Shown: positions 17,390-31,380, numbered from the stretch's first letter. The stretch is DNA of 62,423 bases from Planctomycetota bacterium (GCA_030635145.1 DAOVZK010000007.1:1-62423), one strand, 5' to 3'. Made by a program: numbers and translations. The notes: a model not told the origin generated them from the letters alone.

Positions 17390-17433
17390 TTGGGAATCGC
17401 TACAAATCTAAAATTTTTAACAACTAACACACT

Positions 17434-17501
17434 GTAGGGTCGGCCATTGCCGACAAATGATTTTCACACCTCAGAAGATGGTCGGCAATGGCCGACCCTA
17501 C
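17434..17501. repeat. BIME: two inverted GTAG-type REP palindromes
   Basis: Two 21-nt arms in perfect inverted orientation (17434-17454 and 17481-17501), each starting GTAG and containing its own hairpin GTCGGC-CATT-GCCGAC, are separated by 26 nt. A GTAG foot plus hairpin, arranged as an inverted pair, is the classic REP/BIME layout recognised by RAYT transposases. It lies just downstream of the rpsG stop, where it could also protect the mRNA 3' end. Confidence 0.8.
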
Positions 17502-17512
17502 TTCAAAAAATA

Positions 17513-17989
17513 TTACCACGCGAAGTGGGCAAATGCACGGTTGGCTTCAGCCATCCTGTGGATATTTTCGCGAGTCTGCATCGCGGTGCCCTCGCCCTTA
17601 TAGGCGGCGATAATTTCGTCGGCGACGCATTTATACGTGGCCCGGCCTTTACCAGAGCGGATCGCGTCACGCAACCAGCGAAACGCCAACGACTGCTGAC
17701 GCTTGGAGTTTACCGGCATGGGAACCTGGTAGTTCGCACCGCCAACACGCTTCGAACGAACTTCGATACGGGGTTTGAGATTCGCAATCGCCGCCTCAAA
17801 AACCTCGATCGGAGTAGCATCCTTAACACGCTGCTCGATAACATCCAACGCCTGGTACATGAACTTCTGGGCAGCCCACTTTTTACCGTCAAGCATCATG
17901 ACGTTAGTGAACTTCGCCAAAAGACGTGAATTAAACTTGGGATCCGGTGTCAACTGCTTCGCCGACGCTGTAAACTTCTTTCTTGCCAT
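17513..17989 (-). CDS. rpsG: 30S ribosomal protein S7
   Basis: S7 nucleates assembly of the 30S head and contacts the E-site tRNA; in Escherichia coli it represses the str operon. The 158-residue product has the core segments [20 protein letters not shown] and [20 protein letters not shown]. The C-terminal end is [20 protein letters not shown] followed by the [18 protein letters not shown] tail. It lies 153 nt after rpsL and is followed by a REP pair and a structured spacer. Confidence 0.96.
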   Translation of the reverse strand: MARKKFTASAKQLTPDPKFNSRLLAKFTNVMMLDGKKWAAQKFMYQALDVIEQRVKDATPIEVFEAAIANLKPRIEVRSKRVGGANYQVPMPVNSKRQQSLAFRWLRDAIRSGKGRATYKCVADEIIAAYKGEGTAMQTRENIHRMAEANRAFAHFAW

Positions 17990-18101
17990 AACTTATCTTA
18001 CTCAACCTTCCTGGTGGCCGCTGGGCCTGTTTTTGGTATTTTCTATATCCAGTACTCTCGGGACTACCCGAATGTGAGAATATTTCTATTACTAACTTCA
18101 A

Positions 18102-18129
18102 AACCACGACTTAGCTAAAAGCCGTGGTT
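18102..18129 (-). promoter_or_regulatory. Stem-loop in the rpsL-rpsG spacer
   Basis: AACCACG and CGTGGTT form a perfect 7-bp stem with a 14-nt loop directly after the rpsL stop codon. There is no following U-run, so it looks like an mRNA processing or stability element rather than a terminator. Confidence 0.45.
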
Positions 18130-18142
18130 CTTAAATTCATAC

Positions 18143-18514
18143 TTATTTAGGTTTTTTGGCCCCGTATTTACTGCGGGACTGCTTTCTACCGTCAACACCA
18201 AGTGCGTCCAGCGTACCGCGGACGATGTGATAACGAACACCCGGAAGGTCACGAACACGCCCACCGCGAACCAGCACAATGCTGTGTTCCTGCAGGTTAT
18301 GGTCGATACCGGGGATGTAGGCGTTAACCTCTTTACCGTTGCTCAACCGGACTCGAGCTACTTTTCGCAGTGCGGAGTTCGGTTTCTTGGGAGTAACGGT
18401 TTTGACAAGCAGGCAAACTCCGCGACGCTGCGGGCAGCGGTCCAGGGCGGGGTTTTTCTTTTTGGCAACTTGTTTCAGTCTCGATTTACGAACCAATTGG
18501 TTAATTGTCGGCAT
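18143..18514 (-). CDS. rpsL: 30S ribosomal protein S12 with natural Arg88
   Basis: S12 is a decoding-centre protein controlling accuracy and streptomycin response. The 123-residue product aligns without gaps to Escherichia coli S12 numbering: [11 protein letters not shown] (Lys43 wild type) and [20 protein letters not shown]. Position 88, Lys in most bacteria, is Arg here (CGT at 18251-18253). It is the first gene of the str part, 111 nt after rpoC. Confidence 0.97.
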   Translation of the reverse strand: MPTINQLVRKSRLKQVAKKKNPALDRCPQRRGVCLLVKTVTPKKPNSALRKVARVRLSNGKEVNAYIPGIDHNLQEHSIVLVRGGRVRDLPGVRYHIVRGTLDALGVDGRKQSRSKYGAKKPK

Positions 18515-18625
18515 TTTTCACTCTATCCTTGTATTCTCAACTTTAGTTCCCACCAAAATGGGGTCTACATTCTATCTTCAGTTTTCGATTTTTGTTGTAG
18601 AAAGTTCAGATTTCTACAAACTTTT

Positions 18626-22978
<4,353 letters not shown>

Positions 22979-23094
22979 GTTTATTTAACTCCATTCGGAG
23001 ATTTCAGCCGAACTTCCGAAAACCTTTTGCGCCGCCACCTACCAGCAACGCATTGGATTATCGGCAATCCGACCTCTGAAATACGTCGCCTGAT

Positions 23095-26000
23095 TTACAG
23101 GCCCGGGATCAGTTTTTTCTTCTCGAGTAAGATGTTCAAACCCAAACCTCGCAGCTCGTTGCAAAGCACATCGAAGCTAACCGGCGTACCGGCCTCGAGG
23201 GTGTTTTGGCCTTTGACCATCGACTCGTAAATCTTCGTTCGGCCTTCTACGTCGTCACTCTTGACTGTCAGCAATTCCTGCAAGGTATAGCTGGCACCGT
23301 AAGCTTCAAGGCCCCATACTTCCATTTCACCAAATCGCTGGCCGCCCGTACGGGCCTTACCACCGAGAGGTTGTTGCGTAATCAAACTGTAAGGACCAGT
23401 CGCACGAGCGTGAATCTTCTCGTCGACAAGGTGATGCAGTTTGTTCATGTAAATGTAACCGACCGTGGTTTTCTGCTCGAAAGGCTCACCGGTTCGCCCG
23501 TCATGAAGACGAACTTTACCGTCGATGGGCATTTCGGCGAGAATTTCCTTTGTGCTACCTGCCTGCTGCACAACTTCGATCTGTTCGCGGCGGTCGCGGA
23601 CGTGCTCGTTTGCTTCGGCGAGGCATTCAAAAATTTCATCTTCCGTTGCACCGTCAAATACCGGGGTAACCGCCTGGAACCCAAGAACAGCAGCTGCCCA
23701 CCCAAGGTGAGTTTCGAGAATCTGCCCAAGGTTCATACGGCCGGGAACACCAAGCGGATTTAGTACGATTTCCGCAGCAGTGCCGTCTTCGAGGAACGGC
23801 ATGTCTTCTTCGGGAACGATACGGGCGATGACACCCTTGTTACCGTGGCGGCCGGCCATCTTGTCACCAACACCAAGCTTACGTTTTGTGGCGACGCGAA
23901 TTTTGACCATTTCCAAAACGCCTGAGGGCAGCTCATCGCCACGTTTCATGTGATCGAGCTTGCGATGTTTTTCGGTTTGGAGTTCTTCGATTCGCGGCCA
24001 GTACTGACCGTGGACTGCTTCTGCTTTTGTTTTGGCGGCTTCGGCACCTTTGAACCAGCGGAACTTGAAGTTTTCGATCTGCTCAACGATAACGGCATTG
24101 TTTTCGCTCTGGCCCACTTTTTGGCGGGTAGAGGGGTCAATCATCGGCTGGTCGAGAACTTCGTTGACCTCGTCAACCATTTGACGGAAGACCATAACGA
24201 TCTTGGAATCCATCTGCTTTTCGTAGTCTTTCATCTCCTTGCGGAGCTGCTTTTTCTGATCGTCAGACATATGCACGCGGCGGGAGAATCGAACGGTGTC
24301 GATCACGACGCCTTCTTCACCGGCGGGGAGTTCGAGTGAGTCGTTTTTGACGTCTTCACCGGCCCGGCCGAAAATTGCGTGAAGGAGTTTTTCTTCCGGC
24401 GACAATTCGCTTTTGGACTTCGGTGAAACCTTGCCAACCATAATGTCGCCGGGGCCAACTCGCGTTCCGACCTGAACCACGCCGCTTGCATCGAGATACC
24501 GCAGGGCCTTCTCGGAAACGTTGGGGATGTCGGCGGTGAATTCTTCACGGCCGAGCTTGGTCTCGCGAATTTCTACTTCATACTCTTCCATATGGATAGA
24601 GGTAAAGACATCTTCGCGAACGAGCTTCTGGCTGATGAGTATGGCATCTTCAAAGTTGTAACCATCAAACGGCATAAAGGCAACGAGAACATTTCGGCCC
24701 AAGGCCAGCTCGCCTTTGCGGCAGGCTGAACCGTCGGCGATAAGTTCGCCCTTTTTCACCCGCTGACCTTCGGCCACGATTGGCTTCTGGTTGAGGCAGG
24801 CACGTTCGTTGAGCTTGCAGAACTTGCGAAGCTCGTACTCGTCGGTGTTGCCAATGACGATTCGCGTGGCATCGAGGTATGTTACGACGCCAGCTTTTCT
24901 CGCACGGACGACAAAACCTGAGTTTTCGACGACAGATTTTTCCATGCCGGTGGCAACGACGGGAACTTCGCTCCGCAAAAGCGGAACGGCTTGGCGTTGC
25001 ATATTCGAACCCATAAGTGCGCGGTTCGCATCGTCATGCTCAAGAAACGGAATCAGCGAGGCTGAAATACCAACCGTCTGCTTCGGTGAAATATCGATGT
25101 AGTCTACTTCTTTACTCATCGAGGTACTAAGTTCACCGTGTACACGGGCAAGGACGCGTTCGTCGGCAAGGCGTTTTATGTTGGCGCGTGTGGTGACGTC
25201 CTTGAGAACTTCCGGCGGCGCGAGGACAGCTTCCATTTCCTCGTCGGCACGGAGGTAGACTTCCTTTTTGTCGTCGATCTTGCGATCGTCGACTTTGATG
25301 TACGGGCTAGTGAGGAATCCGTAATCGTCGATACCCGCATAAATCGCCATCGAACTGATAAGCCCAATGTTGTTACCTTCGGGAGTTTCGATCGGACAGA
25401 TTCGGCCGTAGTGGGAAATATGAACGTCGCGAACCTCGAAACCGGCTCGTTTACGGTTCAAACCACCTGGGCCCAACGCCGACAAACGACGTTCGTGCGT
25501 CAGCTGTGCCAGCGGGTTCTGCTGGTCGACAACCTGTGACAGTTCGCCACGGCCGAAGAAAAAATCGATGCTGCTGGAGATGCTCTTGGAGTTCACCAGC
25601 TCAGCGATCTTGGTAATTTCGGTCGGTTCCTTGAGACTCATTCGCTCTTGAACGGTGCGGCGAAGTTTCAGGAAACCTTTTCGCATTTCGTCGGCGGCAA
25701 GTTCGTCGATGGTACGCAGACGGCGGTTACCGAGGTGGTCGATATCGTCGATGTAACCTTTACCGCTACGCAGATCGAGCATGTACTTCATCGTATTGAC
25801 GAAGTCTTCCACTCTCAGGGTCATTACTTGTTCAGGAACATTCTGTTTGAACTTACGGTTGATGCGGAAACGTCCGACTTTACCGAGGCGGTAACGATTT
25901 TCGTCGAAGAATTTTTCCCTGAACAGGGTTTTCGCTTTTTCCAGCTGCGGGGGATTTCCCGGCCGCAAGCGGGCGTAAATGCGAAGCAACGCACTTTCGT

Positions 26001-26874
26001 AATCCTCGGAGGGATCTTCGGCAAGCGTGTTGAGAATCAGCGGGTCGGAGGCATCGGTAATGACTTCGAGTTTCTTTCTCTTCAAGGAGGCAACGATCTG
26101 GTTCAAGGCATCGCCGACCTGCCCACCAGAAGGAACCAGAACCTCGCCACTTTCCGGATCGATATATTCTTCCACAAGGTACATCTGTGGGCGAAGCTCG
26201 TCGCCGCTGACCTTGGCGGTCTCGTAAAATTCGCGAATAACGTTGCTGGCCTTGCCGTACTTCTCGTCCATCGAACGCATGAACATCGTCGCCGGAATCT
26301 TGCTCGACTGGTCGATTCGCATCGAGATCGAGTCTTTCTTCGTGACGGTCAGTTCGATCCAGCTACCACGTTCGGGCACAACTCTGGCACCGTGCAACGG
26401 GCGGTCAGATTCCTGCATTTCGACGGTAAAGTCGACACCGGGGCTACGGTGTAGCTGCGAAACGATAACACGCTCGGCACCGTTGATGATAAACTCACCA
26501 CCGCCGATCATGATCGGAACTTCACCGACGTAGATGCTCTCTTCGAGTACGTCTTTTACCTCTTTGCGGATAAACCGGCAATGAATGCGAAGCGGAAGCC
26601 CATAGGTCAGACGCAGATCGCGGCATTCCTGAGGTTTGTATCTCGGTTCGCTGAGTTCGTAGGTGAGGAATTCCAACCGCATGCTCTCATCGTAGCTGAC
26701 GATAGGGAACACTTCTTGCAGCAGACCCTCAAGGCCCTGATTCGCACGCTTATCCGAATCGACATCTTTCTGGACGAAGCGGTCATAGCTTCGTACCTGC
26801 AGATCGTTGAGCGGGGGGATAGGGGCGGAGGCGCCAACCTTATTAAAATTCCTGATCTTTTCCATCTCTAGCAT
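23095..26874 (-). CDS. rpoB: RNA polymerase beta subunit
   Basis: Forms the catalytic cleft of RNA polymerase with beta'. I start at the ATG at 26874 ([14 protein letters not shown]), with GAGG 6 nt upstream; the in-frame TTG at 26886 lies upstream of that site. The product is 1259 residues. The rifampicin-pocket segment reads [20 protein letters not shown], keeping the Gln, Asp, His and Ser (513, 516, 526, 531 in E. coli numbering), followed by [20 protein letters not shown]. The terminal [16 protein letters not shown] segment pairs with beta'. Confidence 0.98.
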   Translation of the reverse strand: MLEMEKIRNFNKVGASAPIPPLNDLQVRSYDRFVQKDVDSDKRANQGLEGLLQEVFPIVSYDESMRLEFLTYELSEPRYKPQECRDLRLTYGLPLRIHCRFIRKEVKDVLEESIYVGEVPIMIGGGEFIINGAERVIVSQLHRSPGVDFTVEMQESDRPLHGARVVPERGSWIELTVTKKDSISMRIDQSSKIPATMFMRSMDEKYGKASNVIREFYETAKVSGDELRPQMYLVEEYIDPESGEVLVPSGGQVGDALNQIVASLKRKKLEVITDASDPLILNTLAEDPSEDYESALLRIYARLRPGNPPQLEKAKTLFREKFFDENRYRLGKVGRFRINRKFKQNVPEQVMTLRVEDFVNTMKYMLDLRSGKGYIDDIDHLGNRRLRTIDELAADEMRKGFLKLRRTVQERMSLKEPTEITKIAELVNSKSISSSIDFFFGRGELSQVVDQQNPLAQLTHERRLSALGPGGLNRKRAGFEVRDVHISHYGRICPIETPEGNNIGLISSMAIYAGIDDYGFLTSPYIKVDDRKIDDKKEVYLRADEEMEAVLAPPEVLKDVTTRANIKRLADERVLARVHGELSTSMSKEVDYIDISPKQTVGISASLIPFLEHDDANRALMGSNMQRQAVPLLRSEVPVVATGMEKSVVENSGFVVRARKAGVVTYLDATRIVIGNTDEYELRKFCKLNERACLNQKPIVAEGQRVKKGELIADGSACRKGELALGRNVLVAFMPFDGYNFEDAILISQKLVREDVFTSIHMEEYEVEIRETKLGREEFTADIPNVSEKALRYLDASGVVQVGTRVGPGDIMVGKVSPKSKSELSPEEKLLHAIFGRAGEDVKNDSLELPAGEEGVVIDTVRFSRRVHMSDDQKKQLRKEMKDYEKQMDSKIVMVFRQMVDEVNEVLDQPMIDPSTRQKVGQSENNAVIVEQIENFKFRWFKGAEAAKTKAEAVHGQYWPRIEELQTEKHRKLDHMKRGDELPSGVLEMVKIRVATKRKLGVGDKMAGRHGNKGVIARIVPEEDMPFLEDGTAAEIVLNPLGVPGRMNLGQILETHLGWAAAVLGFQAVTPVFDGATEDEIFECLAEANEHVRDRREQIEVVQQAGSTKEILAEMPIDGKVRLHDGRTGEPFEQKTTVGYIYMNKLHHLVDEKIHARATGPYSLITQQPLGGKARTGGQRFGEMEVWGLEAYGASYTLQELLTVKSDDVEGRTKIYESMVKGQNTLEAGTPVSFDVLCNELRGLGLNILLEKKKLIPGL

Positions 26875-26921
26875 GGCTTGCCTCAATTAAAGTTTTGCCA
26901 ACTGCTTATTTAATACAATGC

Positions 26922-26965
26922 ACCCCAAACGGGGTAAAGCGCCCCGCACCCGATAAGGTGCGGGG
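26922..26965 (-). promoter_or_regulatory. Double hairpin in the rplL-rpoB spacer
   Basis: On the transcribed strand, CCCCGCACC pairs with GGTGCGGGG across a 6-nt loop (26942-26965). It is followed by ACCCC/GGGGT (26922-26935). No U-run follows, so full termination is unlikely; in E. coli the same junction holds an attenuator and an RNase III site that lower rpoBC output relative to L7/L12. Equivalence here is inferred from position only. Confidence 0.6.
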
Positions 26966-26994
26966 TACTATTACAAAAGTCCGAAAACGTTCGA

Positions 26995-27417
26995 TTATTC
27001 GATGGCTCCGGTTGCACCGGCTTCTTCCAAAGCTTTGAGTGCTGTTTCGGCTTCGTCCTTCGAAACGGCTTCTTTGATGTTCTTGGGAGCGCCATCGACG
27101 AGTTCTTTGGCTTCTTTCAGACCGAGGCTTGTCAGGGCACGAACGGCCTTGATGACCTGAATCTTGCTGTCGCCAACTTCTTTCAGAACGACGTTGAATT
27201 CGGTTTTCTCTTCGGCTTCTTCGGCAGCACCACCAGCCGGCCCGGCCATCATCACGGCTCCACCAGCGGCGGGTTCAATACCGTAAGCTTCCTTGAGATA
27301 ATCTTTGAGATCGACAGCTTCTTTGAGGCTCATCGCGGCAATTTTGTCACCGATGTCCTTGATCGCTGCGTCAAATTCTTTTGTTGCTGCTGCTTCTACT
27401 GTTGCTTCTTCTGTCAT
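26995..27417 (-). CDS. rplL: 50S ribosomal protein L7/L12
   Basis: The multi-copy stalk protein that recruits and activates translational GTPases. The 140-residue product has the N-terminal dimerisation helices ([20 protein letters not shown]), an Ala/Gly/Pro hinge (residues about 50-70) and the C-terminal domain ([40 protein letters not shown]). It is about 15 residues longer than usual, through a longer N-terminus and tail. It is separated from rplJ by a 419-nt spacer carrying the repeat element. Confidence 0.96.
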   Translation of the reverse strand: MTEEATVEAAATKEFDAAIKDIGDKIAAMSLKEAVDLKDYLKEAYGIEPAAGGAVMMAGPAGGAAEEAEEKTEFNVVLKEVGDSKIQVIKAVRALTSLGLKEAKELVDGAPKNIKEAVSKDEAETALKALEEAGATGAIE

Positions 27418-27461
27418 GATACTTTTCTCTTTCTTCTTCGATTAAAGTCGGCTTGATAGGT

Positions 27462-27480
27462 TGACACCCCGCTGGTGTCA
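27462..27480. promoter_or_regulatory. Short perfect stem-loop ahead of rplL
   Basis: TGACACC and GGTGTCA form a 7-bp perfect stem with a 5-nt loop, 45 nt upstream of the rplL start. A related stem (GACACC/GGTGTC, 33069-33083) lies at the start of the tRNA-Thr-tuf transcript. The function is unknown. Confidence 0.4.
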
Positions 27481-27533
27481 TTTAAGCCCGAGCAGTCGGA
27501 CCCAATCCGCGGCCAACAAACTATATTTTTTTT

Positions 27534-27833
27534 AGCTCTCCTCTCAAAAAATTGAGAGAAGCCATATTGCATGATTTAAAAAAATCAAATATCCAATATC
27601 CAACACGGAACACCCAATATCCAAGGTAAAAACATTACCGTCGCTCGGTTTTCTTTTTCACCCTGCGGATCAAACAAACCTTCGCAAATAAGAAATTAAC
27701 CAATCAATTCAGAAGAACCTTCTTAATTTATCTTCCCTTCATCGGTTGGAAATTCCGTGTTGGATATTGGATATTCAGTTTTTAATGTCTCAGGTAAAAT
27801 CAACCAACTTTATTGGATGAGAACCTTATTTTT
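27534..27833 (-). repeat. MITE-like intercistronic element, copy 2 (rplJ-rplL spacer)
   Basis: Second copy of the element at 1599-1884. It has an edge hairpin CTCTC/GAGAG (27541-27558 region), a perfect 23-nt inverted repeat (27588-27610 with 27753-27775), the shared block CTTAATTTATCTTCCCTTC, and ends CCTTATTTTTT 3 nt from the rplJ stop. The flanks are more conserved than the interior of the inverted repeat. It occupies the place where E. coli has only a short rplJ-rplL spacer. Confidence 0.8.
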
Positions 27834-27836
27834 TAA

Positions 27837-28364
27837 TCAGGCAGCGTCGTCTGCCTTTTCCTCGATCGCCTTGAGGATGCCGGCGATTTGACCGGCAGGG
27901 CCAACCAGGCAACCCGAAAGATTCGAACCGGCCGAAAGTACGCAACCGACAAGCTGGCCGAGGGCTTCGTCCCGCGTGGGGAACTTGCTCAAACGCTCGA
28001 CGTCGCTTTCACCGGCGAATACTTCACCGTCGAGGACGGCACCTTTGACGGTCAGGGCTGGGGAATCTTTGCCGATTTCCAGCAACTCGCGAACAACACT
28101 GACGATGCTGTCGGAACCGTACGCAACGGCGCAAGGCCCGTCGAGCAAATCAGACGCCGACTCAAGCCCGACCTGCTTAAAGGCCTGCTTTACCAGCGAG
28201 TTCTTCACAACCGTAATTTGGATGCCTTTTTCCGCCAACCGGCCACGCATGGCGTAGGTGTTTTCGGAATCGAGACCTGTAAATCCACAAATCGCTACGG
28301 AACCAACGTCGGTAAAACGATCGGTCAGTTCCTTACGGATCATTTCTTTTACTTGTTTACTCAT
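27837..28364 (-). CDS. rplJ: 50S ribosomal protein L10
   Basis: L10 anchors L7/L12 dimers to the ribosome stalk. The 175-residue product has the N-terminal rRNA-binding domain (FTDVGSVAICGFTGLDSENT, KNSLVKQAFKQVG) and the C-terminal helix that binds L7/L12. It starts only 15 nt after rplA. The long L10-binding leader seen between rplA and rplJ in many bacteria is therefore missing. Confidence 0.95.
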   Translation of the reverse strand: MSKQVKEMIRKELTDRFTDVGSVAICGFTGLDSENTYAMRGRLAEKGIQITVVKNSLVKQAFKQVGLESASDLLDGPCAVAYGSDSIVSVVRELLEIGKDSPALTVKGAVLDGEVFAGESDVERLSKFPTRDEALGQLVGCVLSAGSNLSGCLVGPAGQIAGILKAIEEKADDAA

Positions 28365-28379
28365 ATCTAATCACCAGCC

Positions 28380-29066
28380 TTACGATACAACCGCAACTGC
28401 GATGCCCGGAGTCATCGTTGCGGAAATTGAGACCTTCTTGATGTATGTACCCTTAACCGTCGACGGGCGTGACTTCTTGACGAAGTTTACGAACGTCATC
28501 ATATTTTCCTCGAGCTGATCAGCTTCGAAGCTGATTTTCCCGATTGGAATATGCATGTTACCAGCGTCGTCGTTGCGGTATTCGACCTTACCGGCGGCAA
28601 AATCTTTTACTGCTGTGGCGGCGTCGGGGGTGACGGTACCGGCCTTGGGAGATGGCATCTTGCCAGTCGGGCCAAGCACTCTACCGAGCTTGGAGACAAC
28701 CTTCATCATCGCGGGAGTAGCGATGGCGACATCGAAATCCATCCAGCCGTCGGTGATCTTCTTGACCAGCTCTTCACCGCCAACTTCAATAGCACCGGCG
28801 GCGGTAGCTTTTTCGGCTTCGTCGCCGTCACAGAAAGCAATAACCTTTTTGGTCTTGCCGATTCCGTGCGGAAGCGACATCGAACCACGCATCGCCTGAT
28901 CGGCCTGCCGCGGGTCAATACCCAAGTGCATCACCAACTCAACGGTTGCATCAAACTTCAAACCTTCCATGCCCTTAAGCACCGCGATAGCTTCCTTCGG
29001 GGACACCGCGGTTGTCGGTAGTCCCTCCAGGCATTTTTGATAACGCCTACCTCTTGTCTTAGCCAT
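28380..29066 (-). CDS. rplA: 50S ribosomal protein L1
   Basis: L1 forms the mobile L1 stalk that moves deacylated tRNA out of the E site; it also represses the L11-L1 mRNA in several bacteria. The 228-residue product contains the signature GRVLGPTGKMPSPKAGTVTP and the N-terminal KFDATVELVMHLGIDPRQAD. It lies 165 nt after rplK and 15 nt ahead of rplJ. Confidence 0.96.
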   Translation of the reverse strand: MAKTRGRRYQKCLEGLPTTAVSPKEAIAVLKGMEGLKFDATVELVMHLGIDPRQADQAMRGSMSLPHGIGKTKKVIAFCDGDEAEKATAAGAIEVGGEELVKKITDGWMDFDVAIATPAMMKVVSKLGRVLGPTGKMPSPKAGTVTPDAATAVKDFAAGKVEYRNDDAGNMHIPIGKISFEADQLEENMMTFVNFVKKSRPSTVKGTYIKKVSISATMTPGIAVAVVS

Positions 29067-29231
29067 TTCTATCTCCTTGCGTCTTGCTCAAAACCAGACT
29101 CCCACAATTGTTTTCAGCCCGTGGTTAGGCTGCGTCGAACATTCGACATATCCGGGCCGCAATTGCGATCCGAAAATTTATATACTGCTTCCCCGCATAC
29201 AATGAGGGAAAGCATTTTTAGTCAACGAAAC

Positions 29232-29657
29232 TTAGTCAGTAACGGTAATACCCATGGAACGGGCGGTACCGGCGATGATTTCGGCGCCGGCTTCGATGTC
29301 GCGGGCGCTGATATCGGCGAGTTTAGTTTCGGCAATCTTGCGAAGCTGATCACGCGTAACGGTTCCGACTTTTTCTTTGTTCGGCACACCAGAGCCTTTG
29401 GCGATCTGGGCGGCTTCTTTAAGAAGCGCCGACGCCGGTGGGCTTTTCGTAATAAAGCTGAATGTTTTGTCACCGTAAACGAAAATTTCAACCGGAACAG
29501 GCGTGCCGTTAAGGTCTTTTGTCTTCTCGTTGAACTGTGAAACGAACTGCCCGATATTTACGTTATGCTGACCCAAAGCCGGGCCGATCGGAGGTGCCGG
29601 TGTCGCCTGTCCACCAGGTGCCTGAAGCTTGATTTTTGCAACTATTTTTTTCGCCAT
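29232..29657 (-). CDS. rplK: 50S ribosomal protein L11
   Basis: L11 forms the GTPase-associated centre with 23S helices 43/44 and is needed for RelA activation. The 141-residue product has the proline-rich N-terminal domain ([20 protein letters not shown]) and the rRNA-binding C-terminal domain ([20 protein letters not shown] ending [10 protein letters not shown]). It follows nusG by 90 nt. Confidence 0.97.
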   Translation of the reverse strand: MAKKIVAKIKLQAPGGQATPAPPIGPALGQHNVNIGQFVSQFNEKTKDLNGTPVPVEIFVYGDKTFSFITKSPPASALLKEAAQIAKGSGVPNKEKVGTVTRDQLRKIAETKLADISARDIEAGAEIIAGTARSMGITVTD

Positions 29658-29747
29658 CTTAAAACTCTCTTAATGTTTACAATTTTGTCAGCTCACCAAC
29701 GCAACCTGACGGTTGGTTCGCGATAATTGACAATTAACAAACCCTGA

Positions 29748-30455
29748 TTAAATCTTCTCGACCTGCCAGTACTCCAGTTCTACCGGAGTAGCTCGGCCGA
29801 AAATTGTCACAACCACACGTACGAGACCTTTGTCAGGTAATACCTCGTCGATTTCACCCTCGAAGTTCTCGAATGCACCTTCCTTGATTTTGACCATATC
29901 ACCCTTGGCAAACTCCAGCACCACGGGTGCGCCCTCTTGGGCCTGCTCAATCTGCGCCAACATTTTGTCGACGTCGGCCGGTGCCATCGGAGAAGGTTTA
30001 CCACCAGACCCGATAAAATCACCCACACCGTTGGTTTCCTTAATCGCAAACCAGACATTTTCGTCGATACTGCCGTTTTCCGTAAGAATCATCTCGACAA
30101 AAACGTAACCCGGATACATTTTCCGGTCTACATACTTCTTTTTTCCAATTTTACCGCGCGGGGCAGGTCGGCGTTCCATCGGCACGAGAATTCGGCCGAC
30201 AACTCCGCCCAAACCCTCGACCGCCATCTTGCGGACAAGTGCCTCTCGAACAATTTCTTCTTTATTGGAGGCAACGCGAAGCACACACCAGTGCATGTTC
30301 ACCGCCGGTGTTTCCTGCGGGGGCGTCTCAGCCGCCACTTCGACCTGAGGTTCCACGGTCGATTCCGCCTCCACAGCAGATGCGTCCTGGACCAACTCCG
30401 AAGTCTGCTTAGACTCGTCGGAAACTTCCAAAATTTTATCCTGTTCTTCCATCAT
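29748..30455 (-). CDS. nusG: Transcription factor NusG with an acidic N-terminal extension
   Basis: NusG binds RNA polymerase and links it to Rho, NusE and the ribosome. The NGN domain begins at about residue 54 (MHWCVLRVASNKEEIVREAL) and the C-terminal KOW domain is FAKGDMVKIKEGAFENFEGE, followed by FGRATPVELEYWQVEKI. The first ~53 residues are an extra Glu/Val/Gln-rich acidic stretch not present in most NusG proteins, making 235 residues. GAGG lies 10 nt before the ATG. It follows secE by 18 nt. Confidence 0.95.
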   Translation of the reverse strand: MMEEQDKILEVSDESKQTSELVQDASAVEAESTVEPQVEVAAETPPQETPAVNMHWCVLRVASNKEEIVREALVRKMAVEGLGGVVGRILVPMERRPAPRGKIGKKKYVDRKMYPGYVFVEMILTENGSIDENVWFAIKETNGVGDFIGSGGKPSPMAPADVDKMLAQIEQAQEGAPVVLEFAKGDMVKIKEGAFENFEGEIDEVLPDKGLVRVVVTIFGRATPVELEYWQVEKI

Positions 30456-30473
30456 AATCAGATAGCCTCAGGT

Positions 30474-30860
30474 TCAGGTTCCCAACAGTTTCTGGAACAG
30501 ATTAGCAAAAATAAAGTCGACCAAGAATAACAGCCCAGCCATAAGGAATGTCGTCACGATAACAACCTTCGTCGAACCGATGATTTCCTTCTTGCTGGAC
30601 CAAGAGACTTTCTTCATCTCGCCTTCGGTGGCGATGAAAAAGTCTGCCGTTTTGGGGCGATTAACTACCATGAACATAACAAACGCGACCAATGCAAATA
30701 TCACCAGCGGAATACCAACTCGCCAATATGCACTGTCGAGGTAGTACAGTTTTTCCGTCAGGGCCTGGCAACCCCAGGCTACGAGAATCATCGCCGCGAC
30801 AAATGTCGTTATCCGGGTGTATTTACCCTGACTTCGTTTATATATGTTCAAACCACGCAT
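30474..30860 (-). CDS. secE: Preprotein translocase subunit SecE (three-helix form)
   Basis: SecE clamps the two halves of SecY. The 128-residue product has three hydrophobic segments (about 18-36, 48-66 and 98-120). The conserved cytosolic amphipathic helix (ATEGEMKKVSWSSKKEIIGS) precedes the last one. The three-helix form resembles E. coli SecE, whereas many bacteria keep only the last helix. It lies upstream of nusG in the standard order, with tRNA-Trp 143 nt upstream. Confidence 0.93.
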   Translation of the reverse strand: MRGLNIYKRSQGKYTRITTFVAAMILVAWGCQALTEKLYYLDSAYWRVGIPLVIFALVAFVMFMVVNRPKTADFFIATEGEMKKVSWSSKKEIIGSTKVVIVTTFLMAGLLFLVDFIFANLFQKLLGT

Positions 30861-31003
30861 CTCTGGTTCCTATCCCGGTTTAACCGGCTAGAAATTATCA
30901 ACTATCAGTTATTAGTTATCAGTAAGAAAAGAGTTCCGAATCTGAATTCATTCTCTTGTTCCGTTCTCTTGCTGATCACTGACTACTGATTACTTTTCCT
31001 CAA

Positions 31004-31076
<73 letters not shown>

Positions 31077-31212
31077 ATATTCAGTTGTAACTTCCAACTC
31101 AATTGGAATTTCGATACACATTCATCGAAACTCAAACGCAGCAGCGGTAATTGAAACCCCTTTAACGGTTTTTCAACATCCAACACGCAGCAACGCACAT
31201 CGAGCGGTAAAT

Positions 31213-31380
31213 TTATTTTCTCTTGAGTTTATGGATCGTGTGCTTGCGTTCGCGTGAACAGAACTTCTTCAGCTCAAGCTTAGGAACTCCGCCCTGAACG
31301 CGAACGCTCGTACGGTAATTGAGATCCTTACACTCAGTGCACTGCATCCAAACATATTCGCGGGCCTTTGACTTGGCCAT
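31213..31380 (-). CDS. rpmG: 50S ribosomal protein L33
   Basis: Small E-site-proximal 50S protein. I use the ATG at 31380 (MAKSKAREYVWMQCTECKDL; 55 residues), with AGGTG 5 nt upstream; an in-frame start five codons earlier precedes that site. Cys14, Cys17 and Cys41 are present (CTEC, KKFCSRERKHT), as in L33 forms with an incomplete second Cys pair. It stands between tuf and tRNA-Trp. Confidence 0.94.
   Translation of the reverse strand: MAKSKAREYVWMQCTECKDLNYRTSVRVQGGVPKLELKKFCSRERKHTIHKLKRK

Noticed and set aside
27534-27833. Insertion sequence with a transposase
   Set aside because: Neither copy encodes any conserved frame; it can only be non-autonomous or non-mobile.
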